From contig NZ_JAQEGR010000017.1 in the NCBI RefSeq assembly GCF_027667425.1, forward strand, positions 24,939 through 88,938: 64,000 nucleotides of DNA. The letters run 5' to 3'. The notes beneath the pieces were generated by a model. It saw nothing but the letters and a program-made list of their open reading frames with translations. It was not told the DNA's origin and did not search any database. This DNA comes from Fusicatenibacter saccharivorans (GTDB taxonomy: Bacteria; Bacillota; Clostridia; Lachnospirales; Lachnospiraceae). Position 1 is the first letter of the stretch; every line of letters begins with the position of its first letter. Position numbers and translations under genes: made by a program. This document shows positions 7,585-16,698 of this stretch, one piece after another.

Positions 7585-9600
7585 ATGCAGCCAAAATTCA
7601 AAAAAATGTTATACGGAGGAGACTACAACCCAAACCAGTGGCCAAAAGAGATCTGGGATGAGGATATGAAACTTTTCCATCAGGCCGGCATCAACAGCAC
7701 CACGATCAACGTATTTTCCTGGGCAAAAATCCAGCCGTCCGAGAATGAGTACGACTTTACAGAGCTCGACGAGATCGTAGACACCCTGACAAAAGAGGAC
7801 GTCCAGATCGTCATGGCAACATCCACCGGCGCACTCCCGGCATGGATGGTACACCGTTATCCGGAAGTGGCAAGAACCGATTTCGAAGGACGCCATCACA
7901 AATTCGGTCATCGCCACAATGCCTGCCCGAACAGCCCGGTTTTCCAGAAATATGCAAAACGCCTGGCAGAAAAACTGGCAGAGCGTTACGGCGACAACAA
8001 AAACATCGTCTGCTGGCACATCAGCAATGAGTACGGCGGCGAGTGCTACTGCGAGAACTGTGCAAAAGCGTTCCGCGTATGGCTGAAAGACAAATACAAA
8101 ACACTCGATGAAGTCAACAAGGCATGGAACATGGAGTTCTGGGGCCACACCATCTACGACTGGGACGAGATTGTACCGCCGAACGATCTGGGAGACGGAA
8201 TGCCATGGGGAAGCGGCACTGCATTTGCAGGAATGTCCCTCGACTACATGCGTTTCAACTCCGACGGCATGCTGAACAACTACAAAATGGAGCGTGACGC
8301 GATTCGCAAATACGACAAAGAAACACCGATCACCACAAACCTGATGGGAACGTACAAAGGTCTCGACTACTTCAAGTGGGCAAAAGAAATGGATATCGTA
8401 TCCTGGGACAACTACCCGAGCTACAATACACCATGGAGCCACGTAGCTATGACCCACGACCTGATGCGCGGCCTCAAAGACGCACCGTTCATGCTGATGG
8501 AGCAGACTCCGAGCCAGCAGAACTGGCAGCCGTACAACTCCTTAAAGAAACCGGGCCAGATGCGCGCACAGAGCTATCAGACCGTTGCACACGGCGCAGA
8601 CACGATTCAGTTCTTCCAGCTGAGAAGAAGCGTCGGCGGATGCGAGAAATTCCATGGTGCTGTTATCGCACACGCAGGAACCGCAGATACCCGTGTCTTC
8701 CGTGAGGTAACCCAGCTCGGAAAAGAACTGGAGAAAATCGGAAGCCGTGTGATGGGCTCCGAGAACCACGCAAAAGTCGGCATCATCTTCGACTGGGAAA
8801 ACTACTGGGCACTGGAGTACACCAGCGGACCGAACCGCGATTTACGTTACGTAGACCAGATCGAGCAGATGTACAATTACTTCTATAACAAGAACATCGC
8901 TGTCGATATGATCCCGATCGACGCGGACTTCTCCAAATATGACCTCGTTGCAGCACCGGTTCTCTACATGGTAAAAGACGGTGTGGCAGAGAGCCTGGAG
9001 GCTTATGTACAGGCAGGCGGAACCCTCATCACCACCTACATGAGCGGTATCGTCGGACAGTCGGACAACGTTCATCTCGGCGGATACCCGGGACCGCTCA
9101 GAAAAATGGCAGGCGTATGGGTAGAAGAGATCGACGCTCTTGCACCGGAGCAGAGAAACAAGATCCGTTTCGCAGACGGAACCGAGGAAGAGTGCCGTCT
9201 CGTATGTGACCTGATGCACCTCGAAGGAGCTGAAGAAATCGCACAGTATGAGAGCGATTTCTATGCAGGCATGACTGCTGTTGCAAAAAATCAGTTCGGA
9301 AAAGGAACCGTATATTATGTCGGAACCGACCTTTCTGAGAGCGGCCTTGCAAAAGTTCTTGCTATGGCAGCAGACAGCGCAGCCATCCAGCCGGTGATTG
9401 GAGAAGCAACAGCACTCGAGATCACAAAACGCCAGGCAGACGGCGAGGATCTGTACTTTATCATCAACTTCAAAGATGAGGAGATTCCGCTTCCGGCAGT
9501 CTTCGACGGAAAAGAAGATATCCTGACCGGCGAGAAAGTACAGGGCGGTGAGATGCTGAAGAAATACGATCTGCGGATTGTCAGCGTTCCGAGAGCATAA
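7585..9600 (+). CDS. Beta-galactosidase, glycoside hydrolase family 42
   Basis: A 671-residue GH42 enzyme. The TIM-barrel domain carries the acid/base Glu149 in WHISNEY and the nucleophile Glu306 in MLMEQTPSQ. Cys114 and Cys154, 156 and 159 (in ECYCENC) form the usual GH42 zinc site. Trimerisation and C-terminal domains follow. There is no signal peptide, so it acts in the cytoplasm on imported galactosides or galacto-oligosaccharides. The start has AGGAGG 8 bp upstream. It is divergent from an AraC regulator and convergent with an N-acetylhexosamine kinase-like gene, suggesting use of host-glycan-type disaccharides. No transporter gene is in view. Confidence 0.92.
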   Translation: MQPKFKKMLYGGDYNPNQWPKEIWDEDMKLFHQAGINSTTINVFSWAKIQPSENEYDFTELDEIVDTLTKEDVQIVMATSTGALPAWMVHRYPEVARTDFEGRHHKFGHRHNACPNSPVFQKYAKRLAEKLAERYGDNKNIVCWHISNEYGGECYCENCAKAFRVWLKDKYKTLDEVNKAWNMEFWGHTIYDWDEIVPPNDLGDGMPWGSGTAFAGMSLDYMRFNSDGMLNNYKMERDAIRKYDKETPITTNLMGTYKGLDYFKWAKEMDIVSWDNYPSYNTPWSHVAMTHDLMRGLKDAPFMLMEQTPSQQNWQPYNSLKKPGQMRAQSYQTVAHGADTIQFFQLRRSVGGCEKFHGAVIAHAGTADTRVFREVTQLGKELEKIGSRVMGSENHAKVGIIFDWENYWALEYTSGPNRDLRYVDQIEQMYNYFYNKNIAVDMIPIDADFSKYDLVAAPVLYMVKDGVAESLEAYVQAGGTLITTYMSGIVGQSDNVHLGGYPGPLRKMAGVWVEEIDALAPEQRNKIRFADGTEEECRLVCDLMHLEGAEEIAQYESDFYAGMTAVAKNQFGKGTVYYVGTDLSESGLAKVLAMAADSAAIQPVIGEATALEITKRQADGEDLYFIINFKDEEIPLPAVFDGKEDILTGEKVQGGEMLKKYDLRIVSVPRA

Positions 9601-9631
9601 TATAAAACATATTGTATAGTAGAAAGATAAC

Positions 9632-9680
9632 AAAAAAGACACAGCAGGAGGCAGAAAGATACTTCCAGCTGTGTCTTTTT
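9632..9680. terminator. Bidirectional terminator between GH42 and nahK-like genes
   Basis: AAAAAAGACACAGC and GCTGTGTCTTTTT form the stem, with T-runs on both strands serving both convergent genes. Confidence 0.88.
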
Positions 9681-9704
9681 GATGCTGTGAATTTATGCGG
9701 GTGC

Positions 9705-10826
9705 TTAGTGGGAAAACGAAGCCCGTGCGACGATGTTCTCCATCTCGCCCCATTTCTCCTCCATATCCGCTACAAGCGCGATCTGTGTCCGCGCCCGTAC
9801 GAGGTTGTGCTCCGGGTAAGCGGTTTTGAAGTAGGTATCGCCCATCAGGTAATCGGCGAGAAAACGGATGCCGCATTCGAGGGTCATTAATTTTGCACCC
9901 ATCGGCAGCATTTCGACTTCCGCGCGGGTCAAAGAGCCTGCGCAGCCGGCGAGAAAGCCCTTTGTATAGCTCTCAAAGAGAGGAAGGGAAAGAGACACCT
10001 TCGAGACATCCTGTTCGTCCTCAGCGGCCGTATTCGCGCCGAAGCGGATCGAATCGCCGAAGTCAAAGATCGACAGTCCCGGCATGATTGTGTCTAGGTC
10101 GATGACGCAGATGCCCTCGCCGGTTTTGTCATCAATCATAATGTTGTTCAGCTTCGTATCGTTGTGCGTTACGCGGAGCGGCAGCTCGCCCGAGGCCTTC
10201 ATGCGCTCGGCTACGCCGTAATCGTCTGCGTGGTCGAGGAAAAACGCCATCTCATCCGAAACGTTTTTCAGCCGTCCTTTCGGATCCGCCTGCGCCGCCT
10301 GTAAAAGCGCCTGGTAGCGGAGCGGTGTGTTGTGGAAATCCGGGATCGTCTCGAAAAGAGAGGCGGACGGAAAATCGGAGAGCATCTGCTGGAAGCGGCC
10401 GAAAGCATTACCGGTCTCGTAAAACAGCTTTGGATCTGTCACGGCATCATAGCAGGACGCATCGGAAATAAAGAGAAATGCGCGCCAGAATTCTCCGCGC
10501 TCATCGACGAAAAACCAGGCATCGTCTGTCGTCGGAATCAGGTTCAGCGTCTCGTGGAATGGATCTCCTCCTGCGGCTGTGATTTTTTTCCGCAGAAATG
10601 ATGTTACCTGTGCAATATTCTGCATCAGCTCCGTTGGATTGTGGAAAACGGTGCGGTTCATGCGCTGCAGAATCGATTTGCGGAGGACGCCGTTTTCGGT
10701 GGAGCGCACCAGAAACGTATCGTTGATATGGCCGTTCCCGTGCGGCGTCCAGTCTGTAATCGTTCCCGGGAAAGCAAATGCGTGGACAATGGAAGAGAGT
10801 TCTTCCTGTGTGTATGTAATCATCAT
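9705..10826 (-). CDS. nahK: N-acetylhexosamine 1-kinase-like phosphotransferase
   Basis: A 373-residue protein of the aminoglycoside phosphotransferase/choline kinase fold. Catalytic loop LRVTHNDTKLNNIM gives Asp223 and Asn228, and metal-binding VIDLDTIMPG gives Asp243/245, followed by FGDSIRFG. As I recall it, the bifidobacterial NahK (LnpB) reads almost identically across these motifs. Family knowledge: NahK phosphorylates GlcNAc/GalNAc at C1 in the galacto-N-biose/lacto-N-biose pathway. The other pathway genes (phosphorylase, epimerase) are not in the window, so specificity is inferred. AAGGAG precedes the first of two ATGs. It is convergent with GH42. Confidence 0.8.
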   Translation of the reverse strand: MMITYTQEELSSIVHAFAFPGTITDWTPHGNGHINDTFLVRSTENGVLRKSILQRMNRTVFHNPTELMQNIAQVTSFLRKKITAAGGDPFHETLNLIPTTDDAWFFVDERGEFWRAFLFISDASCYDAVTDPKLFYETGNAFGRFQQMLSDFPSASLFETIPDFHNTPLRYQALLQAAQADPKGRLKNVSDEMAFFLDHADDYGVAERMKASGELPLRVTHNDTKLNNIMIDDKTGEGICVIDLDTIMPGLSIFDFGDSIRFGANTAAEDEQDVSKVSLSLPLFESYTKGFLAGCAGSLTRAEVEMLPMGAKLMTLECGIRFLADYLMGDTYFKTAYPEHNLVRARTQIALVADMEEKWGEMENIVARASFSH

Positions 10827-10912
10827 GGGTATAAACTCCTTATTTTAATTAGACAAACCTGATTAAGTAAAGCACACGCAGGGCGAAAAGTCAAGAAAAG
10901 GGCGCGAAACGA

Positions 10913-10942
10913 TTGACAACGAGCGGCATTTCTGACTATAAT
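10913..10942 (+). promoter_or_regulatory. Promoter of the ilvBN transcript
   Basis: TTGACA at 10913-10918 and TATAAT at 10937-10942 with an 18-bp spacer, leading into a T-box leader of about 370 nt before ilvB. Confidence 0.85.
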
Positions 10943-10974
10943 AGACAGTAATTTAAGAAAAAACAAAACCTAAA

Positions 10975-11287
10975 ATGCAGTGACAGGGAGGAGTACCTGG
11001 CGGCGCAAAGCAAAGAGAGGAGATGGCTGGTGAGAATCTCCGTGAGCGTGCCTGCGGAAGTAGCCCTCGAGCAGTGGACTGAACAGAAAAAGCGGACAGC
11101 AATGTTTTCCAAGTAGGCTCCAACGTAGTTCCCACGTTACCGGGATGCCGTATCGGATGAAAAAAGTTAAATCCTGTACGGAATGAGCAGAAGTGTATTC
11201 TTCTGGAATTCAGGTGGTACCGTGGATGGAAACATTCTCCCTGAACGTAAGGCACAGAAAAGGTGTTTTATGTTCGGGGATTTTTTA
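10975..11287 (+). promoter_or_regulatory. T-box leader riboswitch upstream of ilvB
   Basis: The conserved order is visible. An AGTA specifier-loop motif is at about 10996. The distal stem I (AGAGAGGAGATGGCTGGTG closed by AATCTCC) is at about 11014-11042. AAGTAGGCTCC with stem III follows, then the T-box sequence CAGGTGGTACCGTGG at about 11212-11226. The competing terminator (TCCCTGAACGTAAG with TTATGTTCGGGGA, then six T) is at about 11240-11286. Uncharged tRNA would favour the antiterminator and switch on ilvBN. Branched-chain amino acid specificity is inferred from the downstream genes; I could not place the specifier codon confidently. Confidence 0.93.
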
Positions 11288-11317
11288 TGCAGCAAATTTA
11301 GAACAGGAGGTTTTCAT

Positions 11318-13036
11318 ATGAAACAGATTACAGGAAACAAACTTCTGGTAAAGGCTCTGAAGGAGGAGGGTGTTGAGTATCTCTTCGGTTATCCGGGAGC
11401 CTGCACCATTGACATCAGCGATGAGCTTTACAAACAGGATGAAATCAAAATCGTTCTGCCGCGCCACGAGCAGGCGCTGGTGCATGAGGCGGATGCCTAT
11501 GCGAGAACGACAGGAAAAGTCGGCGTATGCCTCGTTACCAGCGGCCCTGGTGCAACCAACCTGGTCACCGGTCTTGCAACGGCAAACTACGACAGCGTTC
11601 CGCTTGTCTGCTTCACCGGACAGGTAGCCCGCCACCTCATCGGAAACGATGCATTCCAGGAGGTTGATATTGTCGGCATCACCCGCAGCATCACGAAATA
11701 CGGCGTGACGGTAAGAAACCGTGAAGATCTCGGACGCATCATCAAAGAAGCCTTTTACATCGCCCGCACCGGAAAACCGGGCCCGGTGCTCATTGATCTT
11801 CCAAAAGATGTCATGGCAGAGCTCGGCAGCGCAGAGTATCCGAAGAACGTCAACATCCGCGGCTACAAACCGAACACCAGCGTACACATCGGCCAGTTAA
11901 AACGTGCGCTGAAAATGCTCGCAAAAGCAAAACGCCCGCTGTTTCTTGCCGGAGGCGGCGTCAACATCGCACATGCGCAGGAAGTGTTCCGCGAAGTGGT
12001 CGAGAAAACACAGGTGCCGGTTGTCACAACCGTTATGGGACGCGGCGCGATCTCCACGAAACACCCGCTGTTCATCGGAAACCTTGGCATGCACGGCGCG
12101 TATGCGGCGAATATGGCAGTCAGCGAGTGCGATCTGCTGTTCTCGATCGGAACACGTTTCAATGACCGTATCACCGGAAAGCTGCATGAATTTGCCCCGC
12201 ACGCGCAGATTGTCCACATCGACATCGACACAGCTTCGATCTCCCGAAACATCCACGTCGATATTCCGATCGTAGCCGATGCAAAAGAGGCGATCACGAA
12301 GATAGCAGAGTACGTAGAGCCATGCTCCACATCGAAATGGCTTGCCCAGATTGATGCCTGGAAGAACGAGCATCCGCTGACGATGCGCCCGAACGGCGTG
12401 ATGGGACCGCTCGATATTTTCAACGCGATCAACGAGCAGTTTGACGATGCGATTATCGTCACCGACGTCGGACAGCACCAGATGCTGACAAGTCAGTACG
12501 TCGACATTACCGAAAACCGCCAGATCATCATGTCCGGCGGCCTTGGAACGATGGGATACGGCCTTCCGGGCGCGATCGGAGCAAAAATCGGCAACCCGGA
12601 CAAACCGGTCATCGCGATTTCCGGTGACGGCGGTATGCAGATGAATATTCAGGAGCTGGCGACTGCCGTTCTCGAGGAGCTGCCGGTCATCCTGTGTATC
12701 TTCAATAATGAATACCTCGGCATGGTACGCCAGTGGCAGAAGCTGTTTTACGGCAAACGGTACAGCATGACAAACCTGCGCGCCGGTGCACTTTCCCGCA
12801 GAACAGACGGAGAAGAGTACCCGGAATACACGCCGAATTTTATCAAATTGGCTGAGAGTTACGGCGCAAAAGGAATCCGTGTCATGAAGAAAGAGGATAT
12901 CGCGGCTGCGTTTGAAGAGGCGAAGAAAAACACCAAGACTCCGACAATCATCGAATTTATCATCGATCCGGAGGAGATGGTTTACCCGATGATCAAGCCG
13001 GGCGGAACGCTCGAAGATATGATTATGGACTGTTAG
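11318..13036 (+). CDS. ilvB: Acetolactate synthase large subunit
   Basis: A 572-residue thiamin-diphosphate enzyme joining two pyruvates, or pyruvate and 2-oxobutyrate, in Val/Leu/Ile synthesis. The catalytic Glu51 is in PRHEQALVHEADAYA, with TSGPGATNLVTGLA following. The ThDP/Mg motif GDGGMQMN is at about 436, ending in NNEYLGMVRQWQ. The length is standard. The start at 11318 has AGGAGG 7 bp upstream and lies just past the T-box terminator. ilvN follows 12 bp later, encoding its regulatory partner. Confidence 0.96.
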   Translation: MKQITGNKLLVKALKEEGVEYLFGYPGACTIDISDELYKQDEIKIVLPRHEQALVHEADAYARTTGKVGVCLVTSGPGATNLVTGLATANYDSVPLVCFTGQVARHLIGNDAFQEVDIVGITRSITKYGVTVRNREDLGRIIKEAFYIARTGKPGPVLIDLPKDVMAELGSAEYPKNVNIRGYKPNTSVHIGQLKRALKMLAKAKRPLFLAGGGVNIAHAQEVFREVVEKTQVPVVTTVMGRGAISTKHPLFIGNLGMHGAYAANMAVSECDLLFSIGTRFNDRITGKLHEFAPHAQIVHIDIDTASISRNIHVDIPIVADAKEAITKIAEYVEPCSTSKWLAQIDAWKNEHPLTMRPNGVMGPLDIFNAINEQFDDAIIVTDVGQHQMLTSQYVDITENRQIIMSGGLGTMGYGLPGAIGAKIGNPDKPVIAISGDGGMQMNIQELATAVLEELPVILCIFNNEYLGMVRQWQKLFYGKRYSMTNLRAGALSRRTDGEEYPEYTPNFIKLAESYGAKGIRVMKKEDIAAAFEEAKKNTKTPTIIEFIIDPEEMVYPMIKPGGTLEDMIMDC

Positions 13037-13048
13037 GAGGAGAGCGCG

Positions 13049-13558
13049 ATGAATAAGGGAATGAAAAAAAGATGGATTTCACTGTACGTAGAAAACCAGG
13101 TTGGTGTCCTTTCCAAGATTTCCGGGCTTTTTTCCGCAAAAAGCTATAACTTGGACAGCCTGACCGTCGGAACGACCGAGGACCCGACCGTATCGCGTAT
13201 GACGATCGCCACGGTCAGTGACGATGAGACGTTTGAGCAGATCAAAAAACAGCTGAACCGCATGGTCGAGGTCATCAAAGTCATCGACTTCACCGACGTG
13301 TTTGTGCGCATGAAAGAGATTCTGTATATCAAGGTATTCAACTGCAGCGCAGCTGACAAAGTCGAGCTGTTCCAGATCGCTGAGACGTTCAAGGCGAAGG
13401 TCATCGACTACGGAAAAGACAGCCTGCTGCTCGAGTTTGTCCAGACGGCGACGAAAAACGATGCAGTTGTGAAGCTGATGAAAGAGGAATTCAGCAAGAT
13501 CGAAGTCGTGCGCGGCGGAAGCGTCGGTATCGAGTCGATCAATGTGATGGAGCGGTAA
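13049..13558 (+). CDS. ilvN: Acetolactate synthase small (regulatory) subunit
   Basis: A 169-residue protein with an N-terminal ACT domain (about residues 8-82, beginning WISLYVENQVGVLSKISGLF) and the C-terminal ALS small-subunit domain. Family knowledge: it binds valine, confers feedback inhibition and boosts catalysis of the large subunit. TAGGAGGAG overlaps the ilvB stop region, so the two are co-transcribed under the T-box. Length is normal and no defect is seen. Confidence 0.95.
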   Translation: MNKGMKKRWISLYVENQVGVLSKISGLFSAKSYNLDSLTVGTTEDPTVSRMTIATVSDDETFEQIKKQLNRMVEVIKVIDFTDVFVRMKEILYIKVFNCSAADKVELFQIAETFKAKVIDYGKDSLLLEFVQTATKNDAVVKLMKEEFSKIEVVRGGSVGIESINVMER

Positions 13559-13572
13559 AAGAGAGGACGTTT

Positions 13573-13779
13573 TTGCGTGAACGAAAAGAGTATTACCACA
13601 ATTACGTTAAAAAGATTAATAAGAAAAGTGTGTATCAGTACATCTATGAGCACCGCCAGATGGCGAAGCAGCAGATTGTGCAGGATCTGACGATGGAGCT
13701 TTCGATGCACAGCGGAACGCTCGAGCATATCTGCATCGACCCGGAAGGGCCGGAGTGCTACTGCGCTTCTTTTTATTGA
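13573..13779 (+). pseudogene. Internally deleted ROK-family regulator remnant
   Basis: A 68-codon frame from TTG. Residues 14-42 (SVYQYIYEHRQMAKQQIVQDL onwards) look like the winged helix of ROK repressors. Residues 47-64 (GTLEHICIDPEGPECYC) look like the ROK zinc-binding motif, which normally lies some 250 residues later. The frame then ends before the expected GxxGCLE continuation. The simplest reading is a large internal deletion followed by frame loss, leaving a non-functional remnant. It follows ilvN after 14 bp. Confidence 0.7.
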
Positions 13780-13831
13780 AGAGTTTCTGCAGTCGGAATT
13801 TTAATTTTTAGTTATAGAATTTCAGGGATAG

Positions 13832-13880
13832 AAAATCCGGGAACGGAAAGTTTTACATTGCTTTCCATTCCCGGATTTTT
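13832..13880. terminator. Bidirectional terminator after ilvBN and before lrgAB
   Basis: AAAATCCGGGAA and TTCCCGGATTTTT frame a second stem (GGAAAG with CTTTCC). It serves ilvBN on the plus strand and lrgB on the minus strand. Confidence 0.87.
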
Positions 13881-13904
13881 TCTGTTTTTTATCAGTGTTC
13901 GTTT

Positions 13905-14597
13905 TTAGATAAACATCGCATAAATCGACGCTCCGACCACAGTCAGAATACCTGCAACTGCAATCGAAAGGCTGCTCATCGCGCCCTCGACATCGCCCAT
14001 CTCCATGGCCTTCGCCGTACCGATCGCATGGGAGGCCGATCCGATACTGATGCCCTTTGCAATCGGCTCCTCAATGTGAAACAGCTTGCAGAGCGTCTCC
14101 GCCAGCATATTTCCCAGCACACCCGTGATGATGATAACGGCAACCGTGATCGTCACCGCACCGCCGAGTTCTTCCGAAACACCCATGCCGATGGCCGTTG
14201 TGATGGATTTCGGCAGCAGTGTTACATACATTTTATGATTCAGATTGAAGATCAGCGCCAGCGCGAGAACCACGGTAAGGCTCGTCAGCACGCCGGAGAG
14301 AATACCGGCGAGGATGGCTTTGATATTCTTTTTCAATGCCTCCATCTGCTCATACAGCGGAATCGCAAGGCAGACCGTTGCAGGAGTCAGCAGATAGCTC
14401 AAGTATTTTGCACCGTCATTATAATTCTGATAATCGATATCGAAAACAGCAAGGAATACAATGACGACTGCAATGGAAATCAGCAGCGGATTGAAAATCG
14501 GAAGCCCAAATTTTTTCTTTAACAGTATGCCGAGCTCATACGCCAGAAGGCTGATGACAACGCCGAAAAATGCAGATTCACAGAGCATATTTGTCAT
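13905..14597 (-). CDS. lrgB: LrgB/CidB family membrane protein
   Basis: A 230-residue, almost entirely hydrophobic protein with about six or seven membrane segments. It contains the conserved LLPKSITTAIGMGVSEELGG and GSASHAIGTAKAMEMG signatures of the LrgB family. Family knowledge: LrgAB/CidAB modulate murein hydrolase activity and lysis and, in some species, pyruvate uptake. Its start overlaps the lrgA stop by 4 nt (ATGA), indicating translational coupling. No LytSR regulator is in the window. Confidence 0.92.
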   Translation of the reverse strand: MTNMLCESAFFGVVISLLAYELGILLKKKFGLPIFNPLLISIAVVIVFLAVFDIDYQNYNDGAKYLSYLLTPATVCLAIPLYEQMEALKKNIKAILAGILSGVLTSLTVVLALALIFNLNHKMYVTLLPKSITTAIGMGVSEELGGAVTITVAVIIITGVLGNMLAETLCKLFHIEEPIAKGISIGSASHAIGTAKAMEMGDVEGAMSSLSIAVAGILTVVGASIYAMFI

Positions 14598-14965
14598 TTT
14601 GCGTCCCCTCCTTTGTGTTTCTTTTCCAGCCGGATGACCGCCTGTGTCACGCGTCCGGACACAATCATAACGACGATGGTGCTGACGAGCGTAATCACGA
14701 GAACCGGAACGAGAACGGCTTTTAATTCACCCCAGGATTCCATCAGGCCGACGCCCGCCGGAATGAACATGACCGGCATGATCTCAATCATAAACTTGCC
14801 TGCGTCCTCGACGGCATCAAGTTTTAATGCCCCCGTCATCAGAAGCGCCAGCATCAGCACAAGGCCGTAGATACTTGCCGGAATCGGAAGCGGCAGCACG
14901 GCGTGCAGGATTTCTCCGACGAACGAAACCGCCATAATTACAAGGAACTGTCTTAATAATTTCAC
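14594..14965 (-). CDS. lrgA: LrgA/CidA family holin-like protein
   Basis: A 123-residue protein with four hydrophobic segments and the family core LPLPIPASIYGLVLMLALL. The GTG at 14965 is chosen because the family typically begins K-LL-QF-VI and AAAGGA lies upstream. An ATG 14 codons earlier is possible but adds an unusual N-terminus. It is the first gene of lrgAB. Role as for LrgB: an integral membrane partner in control of murein hydrolases or pyruvate movement. Confidence 0.85.
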   Translation of the reverse strand: MKLLRQFLVIMAVSFVGEILHAVLPLPIPASIYGLVLMLALLMTGALKLDAVEDAGKFMIEIMPVMFIPAGVGLMESWGELKAVLVPVLVITLVSTIVVMIVSGRVTQAVIRLEKKHKGGDAK

Positions 14966-15103
14966 TTTTTCTGTTGTCCTTTCTCCCCATAACCCACATA
15001 ACATCACTTCTTCTCAATGTCACGACCCCGATTATACTACCCGCGTAAAAGAATTTCAACCGTAAATGTTACTGCAATTTTGGCTATTTTTGCCAAAAAA
15101 GGC

Positions 15104-15152
15104 AAAAAAATGCCCGCCAATCAAACGAAAAAGTGAAATCGGTGGGCATTTT
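15104..15152 (-). terminator. Terminator of the nhaC-like gene
   Basis: TGCCCGCC pairs with GGTGGGCA, and on the minus strand a T-run follows. A second small stem (TTTTTGCC with GGCAAAAA, about 15087-15108) abuts it. Confidence 0.8.
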
Positions 15153-15188
15153 AACATAATTTTTTGAGTTGATCCGATACGGAACTTT

Positions 15189-16514
15189 TTAAGCATTGCT
15201 TTCGGCATTTTTCCGATCCGGCAGAACGAAGATAAAGATCAGCGAACTGACAAGCAGCATGCCCGGATAGAAGAGGTTTGCCATGATTTCAAAGGCGGAG
15301 AGCTCATATCCCAGTTCATGCACCGCGGAAATCGCCACGAGCATCTGCGCGCCGTACGGCAGGATGCCCTGTGAGATGCAGGAGAAGGTATCGAGGAGCG
15401 ATGCCGTTTTCCGTGGGGTGATGCCGTAGTCCTCGGACATCTGCTTTGCGATCGGGTTTGCCATGACGATCGCGACGGTGTTGTTTGCGGTCGCAATGTC
15501 GAGCAGCGCGACGAGAATGCCGACACCGAGCTGGCCGCCCTTTTTTCCGCGGAAGATTTTGTGAATGGCACGAAGCAGGACAGTAAAGCCGCCGTTTTCC
15601 CGGATCAGCGCGCACATCGCAGCGACAAGAATCGCAACCATACATGTCTCAAACATACCCGAAGTGCCGCTTCCCATGCTGGAGAGCATATCCAAGAGCG
15701 TCGTCTGTCCCGTACCGAGCATGATAACGGCACCGGAAGCAATACCGATAAGGAGTACGACAAACACCTGAATGCCCGCGATGCCGCCGATCAGCACGAG
15801 CAGGTACGGAACCATCTGCAGCAGATGGTATTCGTGGACGACCGGTGTGCCCGGCGCCTGTCGGAAGGAGATTACAAGGATCAGCGCCAGCGCGGCAAGA
15901 GCAGCCGGGAGAGCGATCCAGAAGTTTTCACGGAACTTGTCTTTCATCTCGCAGCCCTGTCCGTTGCAGGCGGCGATTGTCGTGTCGGAGATGAAGGAGA
16001 GGTTGTCGCCGAACATGGATCCGCCCATGACGGAGGCGACGCAGAGCGCCAGCGAAAAGCCGGAGGTCTCGGCAACAGCAGCGGCGATCGGCACGAGAAG
16101 CGTGATCGTTCCGACGGAGGTTCCCATGGCCGTGGAGACGAAGCAGGCAACGACAAAGAGCACAGCGACGGCATACTTTGCCGGAATCCAGGAGAGCATG
16201 AAATAGGCAATGCTCTCTGCACTGCTCCTTCCGACAACGCCGACAAACGTGCCTGCGGCGAGGAAGATCAGCAGCATTGTGATGATGTTTTTGTCCCCGA
16301 TGCCCTGTCCCATGAGGGCGAGCTTTTCTTCAAACGGGACACTGCGGTTCTGCAGACAGGCGACGAGGATCGCTGCCAGAAACGCGACGACGATGGGGAT
16401 GTTGTAGAAGCCCATCGGAATTTTTAAAATATACTCGGAATAAATGCCGAGCCCCAGATAAAACACCAGAAAAACGGCGATCGGGAGCAGGGCGGATGGC
16501 TTTCCTTTTTTCAT
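15189..16514 (-). CDS. Na+/H+ antiporter of the NhaC family
   Basis: A 441-residue inner-membrane protein with about eleven hydrophobic segments. NhaC-type signatures are visible: STAMGTSVGTITLLVPIA, GGSMFGDNLSFISDTTIAA and TANNTVAIVMANPIAKQM. Family knowledge: these exchange Na+ (or malate/lactate in MleN-like members) for protons, so the exact substrate is uncertain. The start at MKKGKPSALLPIAV is preferred because upstream in-frame residues are not membrane-like; a weak GAAAGG precedes it. It is monocistronic, between two terminators. Confidence 0.88.
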   Translation of the reverse strand: MKKGKPSALLPIAVFLVFYLGLGIYSEYILKIPMGFYNIPIVVAFLAAILVACLQNRSVPFEEKLALMGQGIGDKNIITMLLIFLAAGTFVGVVGRSSAESIAYFMLSWIPAKYAVAVLFVVACFVSTAMGTSVGTITLLVPIAAAVAETSGFSLALCVASVMGGSMFGDNLSFISDTTIAACNGQGCEMKDKFRENFWIALPAALAALALILVISFRQAPGTPVVHEYHLLQMVPYLLVLIGGIAGIQVFVVLLIGIASGAVIMLGTGQTTLLDMLSSMGSGTSGMFETCMVAILVAAMCALIRENGGFTVLLRAIHKIFRGKKGGQLGVGILVALLDIATANNTVAIVMANPIAKQMSEDYGITPRKTASLLDTFSCISQGILPYGAQMLVAISAVHELGYELSAFEIMANLFYPGMLLVSSLIFIFVLPDRKNAESNA

Positions 16515-16620
16515 AGAAATAAATACCAGACCTTTCGTGTGATTTTCCTTATTTTTCAATAGGGCGAATAGAATTATTCTATCATCTGGATCAGAAATCG
16601 TAAAGTAAAAAAGCAGGAAA

Positions 16621-16666
16621 AAACACGCCGGACATCTGGTAAATTCCAGAAATCCGGCGTGTTTTA
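16621..16666 (-). terminator. Terminator of htpG
   Basis: AAAACACGCCGGA and TCCGGCGTGTTTT are exact inverted arms with an inner CTGG/CCAG stem. The T-run on the minus strand ends htpG transcription. Confidence 0.87.
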
Positions 16667-16698
16667 TAAGAGGTGCGTTTTGCTGTGCCTGTGCTTTA

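Noticed and set aside
15561..16427. Plus-strand frame of about 288 codons opposite the NhaC gene
   Set aside because: Antisense to a polytopic membrane protein; composition (Asp/Arg/His-rich) is the usual shadow of hydrophobic codons.
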